NCBI GenBank assembly: GCA_012729455.1
Contig: JAAYDC010000024.1
Location: 1-57,986 of the forward strand
Origin: Chloroflexota bacterium
GTDB lineage: Bacteria > Chloroflexota > Anaerolineae > UBA1429
Length of the DNA stretch: 57,986 nt
Direction of reading: 5' to 3'
The position numbers were made by a program, and so were the translations under genes. This document shows, one piece after another, positions 17,185 through 24,608 of the stretch. A model generated the notes under the pieces. It saw only the letters and a program-made list of their open reading frames with translations. It did no database searches and had not been told where the DNA came from. Position 1 is the first letter of the stretch, and every line of letters starts with the position of its first letter.

Positions 17185-18204
17185 TCAGAGGGCGACGACC
17201 TTGCCAGTAGCGGCCGATTCGACTTCTGCCAGGATCAGGCGCACCGATTCGCGCGATTCCTGCGGCGTCAGCACGATGGGCAATTCGGCGCCCAGGATGC
17301 GCTCCACAAAGTGGGAGATCTCGATATCATAGCCGGAATCGCTCGATACCTCGGGGCTAAAGGGCTCCTTATCGTGCGGCTGTACCACCAGACTGGGGCT
17401 GTGCGTCGAGTCGTACTGGATATTGGCGCGCTCAAACACCAGATCAAAAGCCTGTCGGAAGCCAAAAGCTTTGCTCATGATCCAGCCACCGACGGCGCTC
17501 ACCGCCAGATTGCCGCAGTAGAGGTACTGAGTGAGCAGATGGTCGCTGCCGCCCGATACCCGGGTGGCGCCGGTGCTAAAGACGGCATTGGGCATGCCGA
17601 ACAGATAGTGCACATAGTCGGCATCGTGAATATGCAGGTCGAGAGCTGCCCCGCCCGACTTGGTGCTATCCAACAGCCAGTTCTGCCAGCTCCAATTGGG
17701 AGTTTGCGACAGGCGCTGAAAATGCGCTGCCAGCAGCTTGCCATAGCGCCCGTCCTGGACGGCATCGCGTGCCCAACCATATTCGGGCCAAAAGCGGATC
17801 ACATGCCCGATCTGCAGCAGCTTGCCGTTAGCCTCAGCCGCCGCGATCATGCTGTCGCACTCGGCCGGGTTAAGCGCCATAGGCTTTTCGCAAAAGACAT
17901 GCACGCCGGCCTCGAGCGCCATGCGCGTGTATTTGGCGTGCAGATAGGTGGGCAAACCGATCGAGACCAGATCGAGCTTTTGCTCTGCGAGCATTTTGGC
18001 GGCGTCGGTGTAGAGCGCTGCCTCGCTCAGGTCGACGCCATCCGGACCGGCGTCAATGTTGCCCAGGATCGCGCCGGGATGGTCGAGCCGCTCGCGCTCG
18101 ATATCGCATATCGCGGCGATCGTTACTTTGTCCTTGAGCGCGCGGTAAGCCTTGTAATGCACATGCCCAATAAAGCCAAGCCCGATGATCCCTACTCGCA
18201 ACAT
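17185..18204 (-). CDS. Gfo/Idh/MocA-family oxidoreductase
   Basis: A 339-residue NAD(P)-dependent sugar or inositol dehydrogenase. The Rossmann motif GIIGLGFIGHVHYKAYRAL and the FCEKPMALNPAE motif are intact. It overlaps the 3' end of the upstream isomerase gene by 13 bases, so the two are co-transcribed from the promoter at 19081-19109. A dehydrogenase paired with a TIM-barrel isomerase is common in inositol, amino sugar and keto-sugar pathways. The substrate is unknown. It is not closely similar by eye to the dehydrogenase at 14102-15154. Confidence 0.88.
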   Translation of the reverse strand: MLRVGIIGLGFIGHVHYKAYRALKDKVTIAAICDIERERLDHPGAILGNIDAGPDGVDLSEAALYTDAAKMLAEQKLDLVSIGLPTYLHAKYTRMALEAGVHVFCEKPMALNPAECDSMIAAAEANGKLLQIGHVIRFWPEYGWARDAVQDGRYGKLLAAHFQRLSQTPNWSWQNWLLDSTKSGGAALDLHIHDADYVHYLFGMPNAVFSTGATRVSGGSDHLLTQYLYCGNLAVSAVGGWIMSKAFGFRQAFDLVFERANIQYDSTHSPSLVVQPHDKEPFSPEVSSDSGYDIEISHFVERILGAELPIVLTPQESRESVRLILAEVESAATGKVVAL

Positions 18205-19052
18205 ACTGCCTCCTGAGACTTGAATATCCTGGTGAGCGCCTCAGCCGTCACGCGCGGGCGCTCGGGCGTCCACGGCATCATCTCTGCCGTGACATAGCCG
18301 TCATAACCGGCTGCGATCAGGGCCTCGCGTACGGCGGTGAAATCCACATCGCCCTGCAGCAGATCGACAAAGCCATTCGCGGTGCCGATAGCGCGCTTGA
18401 AATCCTTGATGTGTACCCGCGCGATGCGTGTGCCCAGGATCCGGATCCATTGCTCGGGATAGCCGAACTGCATCACGTTGCCGACATCAAAATAGCAGGC
18501 GATCCACAGTGATTTGAACGAATCGATAAAATCGCGCATCTCCAGCGGGCTGAGCAGGAACATGTTCCATACATTCTCGATTCCCAGGCGCACTTGCAGC
18601 CTTTCGGCGGTTGGCTTGAGCCTGGCGACGGCCTCTTGCGCGCGCTGGTAGCACACATCATAAGGGATCACTTCTGAATCCGGGTTAAAGAATACCGAGA
18701 CAGCCCCCGGCACAAACAGGTAAGCATCGGTGCCCAGCCAGCGTGTCACCTGCAGGGCGCGCTCGGTAAAGCTCAGGATGCGCTCGCGCACGGCTGGATC
18801 GTTGGCAGTGGGCGAGGCCGCCCAGCTTTCGCCGGAAGCTACCGAGGCGATCTCGATGCCGATGCGGTGCGCCGTTGCGACGATAGCCTCACATTCCGCC
18901 TGGCTGGTGCGGTCGGTCAGCACGCCCTCAGAGGCGATACACAGCTCGATGGCATCATAGCCCAGGTCTTTGGCCTGCTGCATGGCGCGCTCGATCGGCT
19001 CAGTGCCTGCCAGGCCGTGCTCAAACATCCAATAGCTTGCACCGATCTTCAT
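18192..19052 (-). CDS. sugar phosphate isomerase/epimerase (xylose isomerase-like TIM barrel)
   Basis: A 286-residue protein of the AP endonuclease 2/xylose isomerase-like TIM-barrel family. The segments YDAIELCIASEGVL, LGIENVWNMFLLSP (metal-binding Glu), ACYFDVGNVMQFG (Asp) and VHIKDFKRA (His, Lys, Asp) are the standard strand ends. I chose the ATG at 19052 because GGAGG precedes it; the longer frame to 19109 runs into the promoter. It is the first gene of a two-gene operon with the Gfo/Idh dehydrogenase. It probably isomerises or epimerises a keto-sugar or inosose. Confidence 0.88.
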   Translation of the reverse strand: MKIGASYWMFEHGLAGTEPIERAMQQAKDLGYDAIELCIASEGVLTDRTSQAECEAIVATAHRIGIEIASVASGESWAASPTANDPAVRERILSFTERALQVTRWLGTDAYLFVPGAVSVFFNPDSEVIPYDVCYQRAQEAVARLKPTAERLQVRLGIENVWNMFLLSPLEMRDFIDSFKSLWIACYFDVGNVMQFGYPEQWIRILGTRIARVHIKDFKRAIGTANGFVDLLQGDVDFTAVREALIAAGYDGYVTAEMMPWTPERPRVTAEALTRIFKSQEAVCCE

Positions 19053-19080
19053 ACCCACCTCCTGGGCAGCTGTTTTATGT

Positions 19081-19109
19081 ATTATGAGCGTCTTTGAGCA
19101 TCCGCGCAA
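19081..19109 (-). promoter_or_regulatory. predicted sigma70 promoter of the isomerase-dehydrogenase operon
   Basis: Minus strand: -35 TTGCGC (19109-19104), 17-base spacer, -10 CATAAT (19086-19081). It is divergent from the sulfatase promoter that starts 5 bases further on, so one regulator could control both. Confidence 0.45.
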
Positions 19110-19114
19110 GCAGT

Positions 19115-19143
19115 TTGCAGGCGGTCTTCAAACACTCTATGAT
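19115..19143 (+). promoter_or_regulatory. predicted sigma70 promoter of the second sulfatase gene
   Basis: Plus strand: -35 TTGCAG, 17-base spacer, -10 TATGAT (19138-19143). The predicted start near 19150 supports the ATG at 19169 rather than 19094. Confidence 0.5.
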
Positions 19144-19168
19144 GGCGTCAGCACCCAAGGAGCCTGAT

Positions 19169-20653
19169 ATGCTGCAACGTCGACCCAACATTCTGTTTAT
19201 TATTACCGATCAGCAGCGTGCTGATACCATCGCCGCCGGCGGTAACCCGGTCATCAAGACCCCTGCCCTCGACCGGCTGTGCCGCGATGGTGTGCGCTTC
19301 TCCAGCGCCTACACGCCCTCGCCTGAATGCGTGCCGGCGCGGTGCTCGCTCATCTATGGGCGCTACCCGCATCGCACGGGGTGCTTTTCCAACGCCAACC
19401 CCATGCCCAGTGACGAGGGCACCCTGATGCAGCGCCTGACGGAGGCCGGCTACCGCACGCACGCAGTCGGCAAGCTGCACTTTACCCCGGATATCGCCGC
19501 GCTGCGCGGTCTGCAGAGCCGTGAGATTCAGGAAGAGGTGGGGGTTGCCGGCGACCACGACCATTACCTTGCCTACCTGCGGCGTGCAGGGCTCGGGCAC
19601 ATATATGATGCCATGGGGCCGCGCGGTGAGATGTACTATATCCCTCAGCCGGCTCAGATGGCTGCCGAACACCATGCCACCAATTGGGTGGCGGAGCGCT
19701 CGCTGGCGTTTTTACGCGAGCAGCCCGCGGATGAGCCCTTTTTCTTGTGGACCAGCTTTATCCATCCTCACCCGCCCTTTTCGCCGCCCACGCCCTGGAA
19801 CAAGCTCTACCGTGCGGCGCTGATGCCGCCCCCGCACGTGCCCGAGGAGAGCGCCTTTCTGATGACGCATATCAACCGTTATCAGAACCGCTACAAGTAC
19901 CGCGATCAGGGGCGCGACCTGAACCTGTTCCGCGTGATGAAGGCTTACTACTATGCCTGCATCTCGTTTGTTGACTACCAGGTGGGCCGCCTGCTGCAAG
20001 CCCTCGAAGAGCTCGGGCAGCTGGATAACACCCTGATTGTCTACAGCTCCGACCACGGCGAATACCTTGGCGACTATAATTGCTTTGGTAAGCGCGGCAT
20101 GCTCAATCCGCCGGCTAATATCCCGCTGCTGGCGCGCTGGCCAGGGCATTTTGCAGTAGGCCAGGTCTGCGATACGCCTGCCAGCTTGGTGGATATCTAC
20201 CCAACCCTGATGGCTGCCGCCGGTATACCGCGGCCCGAGGGGCTGGATGGTATCGACCTGGCCGAGCTGGCTGAGGGCGCGAGCGCCGACCGCACCGTCT
20301 ACAGCCAGTGGTCGCAGGGGCCGGATGCGCTCTATATGGCGCTTGACCGGCAGTGGAAGTATTACTACTCGGCCGCCGACCGTCAGGAATACCTCTTTGA
20401 GCGGCAGCAGGATCCGCAGGAACTGCGCAGCCGTGCCGGACTGTCCTTTACCCAGGGCGATCTGCGGCGTATGCGCGAACGCATGCAGGGGAGGCTGCGC
20501 GACGACGGCTATGAAGAGCCGCTGGATGGCGACGGGTGGCGGCTCTACGATCAGCCACGGATGCCGGCTGACCCCGATGCCGGACTGCTGATCCAGGACC
20601 CGAGCTGGGCGGTACCCTTCCAGCACATCCCGGGCTATTCTGATGCGGACTAG
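19169..20653 (+). CDS. type I sulfatase (arylsulfatase/choline-sulfatase-like)
   Basis: A 494-residue sulfatase. The metal-site strand NILFIITDQQRADT, the formylglycine signature CVPARCSLIYG (Cys about residue 54) and the DHGEYLGDY metal segment are intact. It requires Cys-to-formylglycine conversion. There is no signal peptide, so it is probably cytoplasmic. The ATG at 19169 has AAGGAG 5 bases upstream. Desulfation of a glycan or glycoside is expected. It belongs to a different subgroup from the sulfamidase-like enzyme at 12755. It is followed after 9 bases by a small exported protein and is divergent from the isomerase-dehydrogenase operon. Confidence 0.9.
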   Translation: MLQRRPNILFIITDQQRADTIAAGGNPVIKTPALDRLCRDGVRFSSAYTPSPECVPARCSLIYGRYPHRTGCFSNANPMPSDEGTLMQRLTEAGYRTHAVGKLHFTPDIAALRGLQSREIQEEVGVAGDHDHYLAYLRRAGLGHIYDAMGPRGEMYYIPQPAQMAAEHHATNWVAERSLAFLREQPADEPFFLWTSFIHPHPPFSPPTPWNKLYRAALMPPPHVPEESAFLMTHINRYQNRYKYRDQGRDLNLFRVMKAYYYACISFVDYQVGRLLQALEELGQLDNTLIVYSSDHGEYLGDYNCFGKRGMLNPPANIPLLARWPGHFAVGQVCDTPASLVDIYPTLMAAAGIPRPEGLDGIDLAELAEGASADRTVYSQWSQGPDALYMALDRQWKYYYSAADRQEYLFERQQDPQELRSRAGLSFTQGDLRRMRERMQGRLRDDGYEEPLDGDGWRLYDQPRMPADPDAGLLIQDPSWAVPFQHIPGYSDAD

Positions 20654-20662
20654 CTGAGCGCC

Positions 20663-21322
20663 ATGCGCATACTGGGGCGATGCCTGACCTGCCTGCTGGT
20701 AATGCTGTGCCTGCTGGGGATACACTCCAGCGCGCAGACGCCAGCCTTTACCACACGCGAGCCAGTGGCGAGCACTGGCGGTGCCGGCCTGCAAATCCTG
20801 GCGGTGGTGCCGGTTATGACGCAGGATTTCCCGAACGATGCCATGCCCCCCGCGCACTGGGAAACGCTCAGCTACTCGAGTGGTACGGCCCGCAAGTGGA
20901 GCACTGTGTCGGCCGAACAATTCCCGGATTACGTGCACAGCGGCCCATATGCTGCCTGGGTGAACTATAGCAGCGAGGCGCAGGATGAGTGGCTGTTTTC
21001 ATCGCCGTTTCGCGTGCCAGTCGACGACCAAGACGTGGCGCTGAGCTTTTGGGTACTTACAAGTACCAACTACCCGACAGCCACGGTGACGGTATACATC
21101 CAGGCGGGCAGCGTCACCACGTCGGTGTGGCGCCTGGCCGACCAGTCGTGGCCAAGCCTCAAGTATCGGCAAGTCAGCTTAAACCTGGCAGACTATGCAG
21201 GCCAGACAGTGCGCGTGATCTGGCGATATCACGGCGTCGAGGGCGAGAGCCTGGGGCTCGATCAGATTGTAGTGCTGGGTAAAAAAGAGGCGGTCTTTAT
21301 CCCGCTCGCGCTGAAGGATTGA
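20663..21322 (+). CDS. exported protein with choice-of-anchor/MAM-like beta-sandwich domain
   Basis: A 219-residue protein with a clear N-terminal signal peptide (hydrophobic core about residues 9-20, possible cleavage after SSA). The body (about 55-205) reads as a jelly-roll like choice-of-anchor or MAM-type domains: DEWLFSSPF, VALSFWVLTS, and VRVIWRYHG near the end. It ends in FIPLALKD, related to short LPLV-type segments in two other exported proteins here. No catalytic motif is visible. Its start has only a weak ribosome site and follows the sulfatase stop by 9 bases. The 3' end overlaps the glycosyltransferase gene on the other strand by 26 bases. A role in surface binding is possible but unproven. 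Confidence 0.65.
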   Translation: MRILGRCLTCLLVMLCLLGIHSSAQTPAFTTREPVASTGGAGLQILAVVPVMTQDFPNDAMPPAHWETLSYSSGTARKWSTVSAEQFPDYVHSGPYAAWVNYSSEAQDEWLFSSPFRVPVDDQDVALSFWVLTSTNYPTATVTVYIQAGSVTTSVWRLADQSWPSLKYRQVSLNLADYAGQTVRVIWRYHGVEGESLGLDQIVVLGKKEAVFIPLALKD

Positions 21323-22493
21323 AAGACAGGTCTGGCGGATAGGGCTTACCGGCGATGACCGCCTGGTAGATCGCCAACAGCCTCTTGGCCAGCGTAGCCG
21401 GGTCATAACGAACTAGCACCTCACGGGCAGCCTGCCCAAGGCGGATGCGCAGATCCGCGTCCTGCAGCAGGGTGAGCATCCCGCTTGCCAATGAATCAGT
21501 ATTTGGTTCGGTCAGCAGGCCATCCACCTCGTGGGTGACAGAGTCCGAATTGCCGGGCGCCTGGGTCGCCACGACCGGCAGTCCCATCGCCATCGCCTCC
21601 AGCAGCGCCAGCCCCTGTGTCTCGGTGAGAGAGGCGCACACATAAGCGTCCCCGGCCGCCAGGTAATTTCGGATGTCGCGCATCGGCACCATGCCCGTCA
21701 TCACTACCTGGTGGCTGAGTTTGCGTGCGCCGATGTAGCGTTCCAGATCCTGCCGGATCGGGCCATCCCCTACCAGTAGCAGGCGTGTAGATGGGTCACG
21801 CTCGGCGATCAGCCCAAACGCATCGATCATGGTGTAGAGGTTCTTTTCGGGGCCCAGACGATTGGTGCTAACAAAGGTAAAGTGCCCAGCCAGGCCGTAG
21901 CGCTCGATCACCGGCTCGGGGTGAGGGTCAAGCAGCATATCGCCATCCAGCGGGGTGGGCAGTACCACGAAATGTCCTTCGTTGTCGGGCGAGCGCGCCA
22001 GTTCCATGCGCCGAATCGACTCGGTGGGAGTAATGACGCAGTCGGTACGGCCGAAATAGCGCTGGTAAAGGATTCGAAAGATCGCACGGAAAAAACCTTC
22101 CGACCAGTCGAAATAGGTACGCAGCACGTTCTCGTACTGCGAATGATACGTCAGCACCAGCGGGATACCGCAGCGTCTGGCCTGCCGGCTGGCCTCGTAG
22201 CCGATAAAGATCGGGTGCTGGGTATGGATGATGTCCAGATCGAGACCCTTGATGACTCTATCCATCTTGAACGAGTGCGGTACCGAGATGCGGCAATCCA
22301 TAGCGCGATAATTTGCCAGGGAGGGGTAACGATAGACCTGCGGGTCGTTATCTATATAAGTCTCGTCAGCAGGGCAAAAAACAAAGACATCGTGTCCCAA
22401 GCGCACGAGCTCACGACGAAAAATGTCGACCGAGCGCACCACGCCATGGATGGCGGGATGATACGAGTTGGTAAAGATACCGATTCGCAACAT
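21297..22493 (-). CDS. GT4-family glycosyltransferase
   Basis: A 398-residue GT-B glycosyltransferase. The N-terminal segment RIGIFTNSYHPAIHGVVRSV and the C-terminal donor site EKNLYTMIDAF and ETQGLALLEAMAMGLPVVAT are typical of GT4. The GVVRSV start is common in diacylglycerol glucosyltransferase-like and mannosyltransferase-like members, so a glycolipid product is possible. I chose the ATG at 22493, preceded by AAGGGG, over the longer frame to 22580, which runs through the larE promoter. It is monocistronic and divergent from larE. The 3' end overlaps the exported protein gene on the plus strand. Confidence 0.88.
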   Translation of the reverse strand: MLRIGIFTNSYHPAIHGVVRSVDIFRRELVRLGHDVFVFCPADETYIDNDPQVYRYPSLANYRAMDCRISVPHSFKMDRVIKGLDLDIIHTQHPIFIGYEASRQARRCGIPLVLTYHSQYENVLRTYFDWSEGFFRAIFRILYQRYFGRTDCVITPTESIRRMELARSPDNEGHFVVLPTPLDGDMLLDPHPEPVIERYGLAGHFTFVSTNRLGPEKNLYTMIDAFGLIAERDPSTRLLLVGDGPIRQDLERYIGARKLSHQVVMTGMVPMRDIRNYLAAGDAYVCASLTETQGLALLEAMAMGLPVVATQAPGNSDSVTHEVDGLLTEPNTDSLASGMLTLLQDADLRIRLGQAAREVLVRYDPATLAKRLLAIYQAVIAGKPYPPDLSFNPSARAG

Positions 22494-22562
22494 ACACCCC
22501 TTAGTGGTGGATGTACAAGAAACACTAAACCAGTACGCAGGTCGTCTGGAGATGGCCTGTGA

Positions 22563-22590
22563 TTGACTCAACAGAGTCACATCCTATAAT
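22563..22590 (+). promoter_or_regulatory. predicted larE operon promoter with overlapping palindrome
   Basis: Plus strand: -35 TTGACT (22563-22568), 16-base spacer, consensus -10 TATAAT (22585-22590). A perfect inverted repeat TGACTC-AACA-GAGTCA (22564-22579) covers the -35 and could be an operator. The ATG of larE lies only 7 bases after the -10, so the transcript may have no leader. Confidence 0.65.
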
Positions 22591-22596
22591 CATACT

Positions 22597-23412
22597 ATGC
22601 CAGATAATATGAATCAAGGACTTTATCAACGTCTGGTCGAGACCATCAAGCCGCTGCAGCGCGTGGCACTGGCTTTTTCGGGAGGGATCGATTCGAGCCT
22701 GCTCCTGGCGGCCAGCCTGCGGGCGCTGGGGCCCGCCAACGTGCTGGCGCTGACGGTTGATTCCCCCCTGATGACCGCCCACGATCGGCGCAACGCCGAA
22801 CTCGTGGCGGAGCAGTTGGGGGTGGCAGTGTGTTGGATGCCCTTTAACGAGCTCGCGTTGGAGGATGTGGCGCGCAACGATGCGCAGCGTTGTTATGCAT
22901 GTAAACACGCGCGCTTTAGTGCGCTGCGCGAACTTGCCGCTGCCGAGGGTGCGGTGCTGATACACGGCGAAAACACCGATGATGCCCTCGATTATCGCCC
23001 CGGAAGCCGCGCCGCCATGGAGCTGGGCGTGCGTGCGCCGCTGGTTGAAGCGGGCCTTAAAAAGGCCTCCATCCGCGCGTTGGCGCAGTCACTTAACTTG
23101 CCCAACTGGGACGCGCCGGCGGGTGCCTGTCTGGCGACGCGCTTTCTCACCAACACGCCGCTGACGGCAGAAGGCCTGTTACGTGTCGGCCATGCCGAAG
23201 AAGCACTGCGCGGCCTGTTGGACAAGCGCCAGTTTCGCCTGCGCGACCATGGCGACCTGGCACGCCTGGAGGTAACCGCCGCAGAGGTGGGCTGGGTGGC
23301 TTCTGAGCCGCAGCGCAGCCAGATCACAGTGTTGCTGCGCGAACTGGGTTACCGTTACATCACCCTCGACCTGGAAGGATACCGCATGGGGAGCAGTAAT
23401 GAGCAAGTCTGA
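22597..23412 (+). CDS. larE: LarE: ATP-dependent sacrificial sulfur transferase of nickel-pincer cofactor synthesis
   Basis: A 271-residue PP-loop ATPase. The AFSGGIDSSLLLAA motif binds ATP. By family knowledge LarE adenylates the LarB product and then donates sulfur to it from a conserved Cys. The expected Cys is present at about residue 178 in AGACLATRF, and a CYAC pair lies at about 99-102. The start has no visible ribosome site. ATG 22597 coincides with the predicted transcription start, which suggests a leaderless mRNA; ATG at 22609 is the alternative. It overlaps larB by 14 bases. First gene of the larE-larB-larC2-pgi-sixA operon. Confidence 0.92.
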   Translation: MPDNMNQGLYQRLVETIKPLQRVALAFSGGIDSSLLLAASLRALGPANVLALTVDSPLMTAHDRRNAELVAEQLGVAVCWMPFNELALEDVARNDAQRCYACKHARFSALRELAAAEGAVLIHGENTDDALDYRPGSRAAMELGVRAPLVEAGLKKASIRALAQSLNLPNWDAPAGACLATRFLTNTPLTAEGLLRVGHAEEALRGLLDKRQFRLRDHGDLARLEVTAAEVGWVASEPQRSQITVLLRELGYRYITLDLEGYRMGSSNEQV

Positions 23413-24151
23413 TGCCCACGGCCGAGCCGGACTGGCGGCCTTTGCTCGGCCCGACTATGCACGCTCAAGCCGCAAGGGTGTGCCCGAGGTGATCCTGGCA
23501 GCCACCAAGACCACCGAGCAGTGTATGGCGATCAGCGAGGCCTTTCTGGAGCGCACCAGCCGCGCCATTCTAAGCCGTGTGCCGCCTGCACTCGAGGCTG
23601 CCTTGCACGAGCGCTGGGGTGCTGGTGAACTGATATGGTATCCGGTCTCGCGCATGGCAGTCGTGCGCCACGACAGCACGGCAGTACCCACTGGGGGCGG
23701 GGTGGTCGGGATCATCTCGGCCGGTACTTCCGACCAGCCGCGCTGCGAAGAGGCCGCCATTATCTGCCAGGAGATGGGCTGCACGCTCCATACAGTCTAT
23801 GATGTGGGTGTAGCGGGGCTGCATCGCCTGTTCCAGCCGCTCGAGGTGCTGCTCAACGAGGCTAAAGTGGATGTGATCATCGTGGCGGCCGGCATGGATG
23901 GCGCGCTGCCCTCGGTCGTCTCTGGCCTGGTGGATGTGCCCGTGATCGGCCTGCCCACCTCCGTGGGTTATGGCATGGGCGGCGAGGGTCTGGCAGCGCT
24001 CTATTCGATGCTGCAGACATGCGCTCCGGGTCTGGCGGTGGTCAATATCGATAACGGCATCGGCGCCGGCGCTATGGCCGGCTTGATCGCCAACCGTTGT
24101 GCCGAGGCGCGCCGCGGCGCTGCAGAGGAGGCCCATGCAAGAGGCTCCTGA
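23399..24151 (+). CDS. larB: LarB: nicotinic acid adenine dinucleotide carboxylase/hydrolase
   Basis: A 250-residue LarB protein, related to PurE in its C-terminal half. LarB carboxylates the pyridinium ring of nicotinic acid adenine dinucleotide and releases AMP, giving the first intermediate of the nickel-pincer nucleotide. The N-terminal RKGVPEVILAATKT segment and the PurE-like core VGIISAGTSDQPRCEEA, VYDVGVAGLHRL and MDGALPSVVSGL are diagnostic. It starts at an ATG after GGGGAG, overlapping the end of larE, and its own 3' end overlaps larC2 by 17 bases. Confidence 0.95.
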   Translation: MSKSDAHGRAGLAAFARPDYARSSRKGVPEVILAATKTTEQCMAISEAFLERTSRAILSRVPPALEAALHERWGAGELIWYPVSRMAVVRHDSTAVPTGGGVVGIISAGTSDQPRCEEAAIICQEMGCTLHTVYDVGVAGLHRLFQPLEVLLNEAKVDVIIVAAGMDGALPSVVSGLVDVPVIGLPTSVGYGMGGEGLAALYSMLQTCAPGLAVVNIDNGIGAGAMAGLIANRCAEARRGAAEEAHARGS

Positions 24152-24608
24152 CCAGGTCGCCGAGATCGCCTGCAACTTGGATGACATGACCGGTGAAGAG
24201 CTGGGGCACCTCATGGAAACCCTGCTGGCAGCCGGCGCGCTGGACGTGTGGTTTACCCCCATTCAGATGAAAAAGAGCCGGCCGGGCACTCTCCTGACGG
24301 TGCTGTGCGCCGCCAGCGAACGCGAGCGCTTTTGCCAGCTGCTATTACGCGCCAGTTCGACGCTGGGGGTGCGCTGGCATCTGGCAGAGCGCCTGGTGGC
24401 TGAACGGGCTGAGGCAAAGGTCAGCACGGCTTTTGGCGAGGTCAGAGTCAAGCTTAAACTGCTCAATGGGCAGGTCGTATCGCTCAAACCTGAATATGAT
24501 GATTGTGCTGCCCTGGCACAGCGTTCCGGCGCGTCCCTCGCGCGCGTGCGCGAGGCGGCTCAGGAGGCAGGGACAGCTTTAATTGGTCGATCCAAGGGGA
24601 CATTATGA
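24135..24608 (+). CDS. larC2: LarC2-type C-terminal half of the nickel insertion protein LarC
   Basis: A 157-residue protein corresponding to the C-terminal part of LarC, the CTP-dependent enzyme that inserts nickel into the pincer cofactor. Recognisable segments are CNLDDMTGEELGHLMETLL and ALDVWFTPIQMKKSRPG. The N-terminal LarC1 part, with its His-rich metal region, is absent here: the preceding frame is larB. In Lactiplantibacillus plantarum LarC is made from two frames by programmed frameshifting, but no LarC1 frame exists beside this gene. The ATG at 24135 follows AGAGGAGG. Its stop overlaps the pgi start (ATGA). Either larC1 is elsewhere in the genome or this protein works differently. 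Confidence 0.88.
   Translation: MQEAPDQVAEIACNLDDMTGEELGHLMETLLAAGALDVWFTPIQMKKSRPGTLLTVLCAASERERFCQLLLRASSTLGVRWHLAERLVAERAEAKVSTAFGEVRVKLKLLNGQVVSLKPEYDDCAALAQRSGASLARVREAAQEAGTALIGRSKGTL

Noticed and set aside
19712-20938. 408-codon antisense open frame
   Set aside because: Opposite the second sulfatase, whose catalytic motifs are intact; low-complexity basic composition typical of shadow frames.
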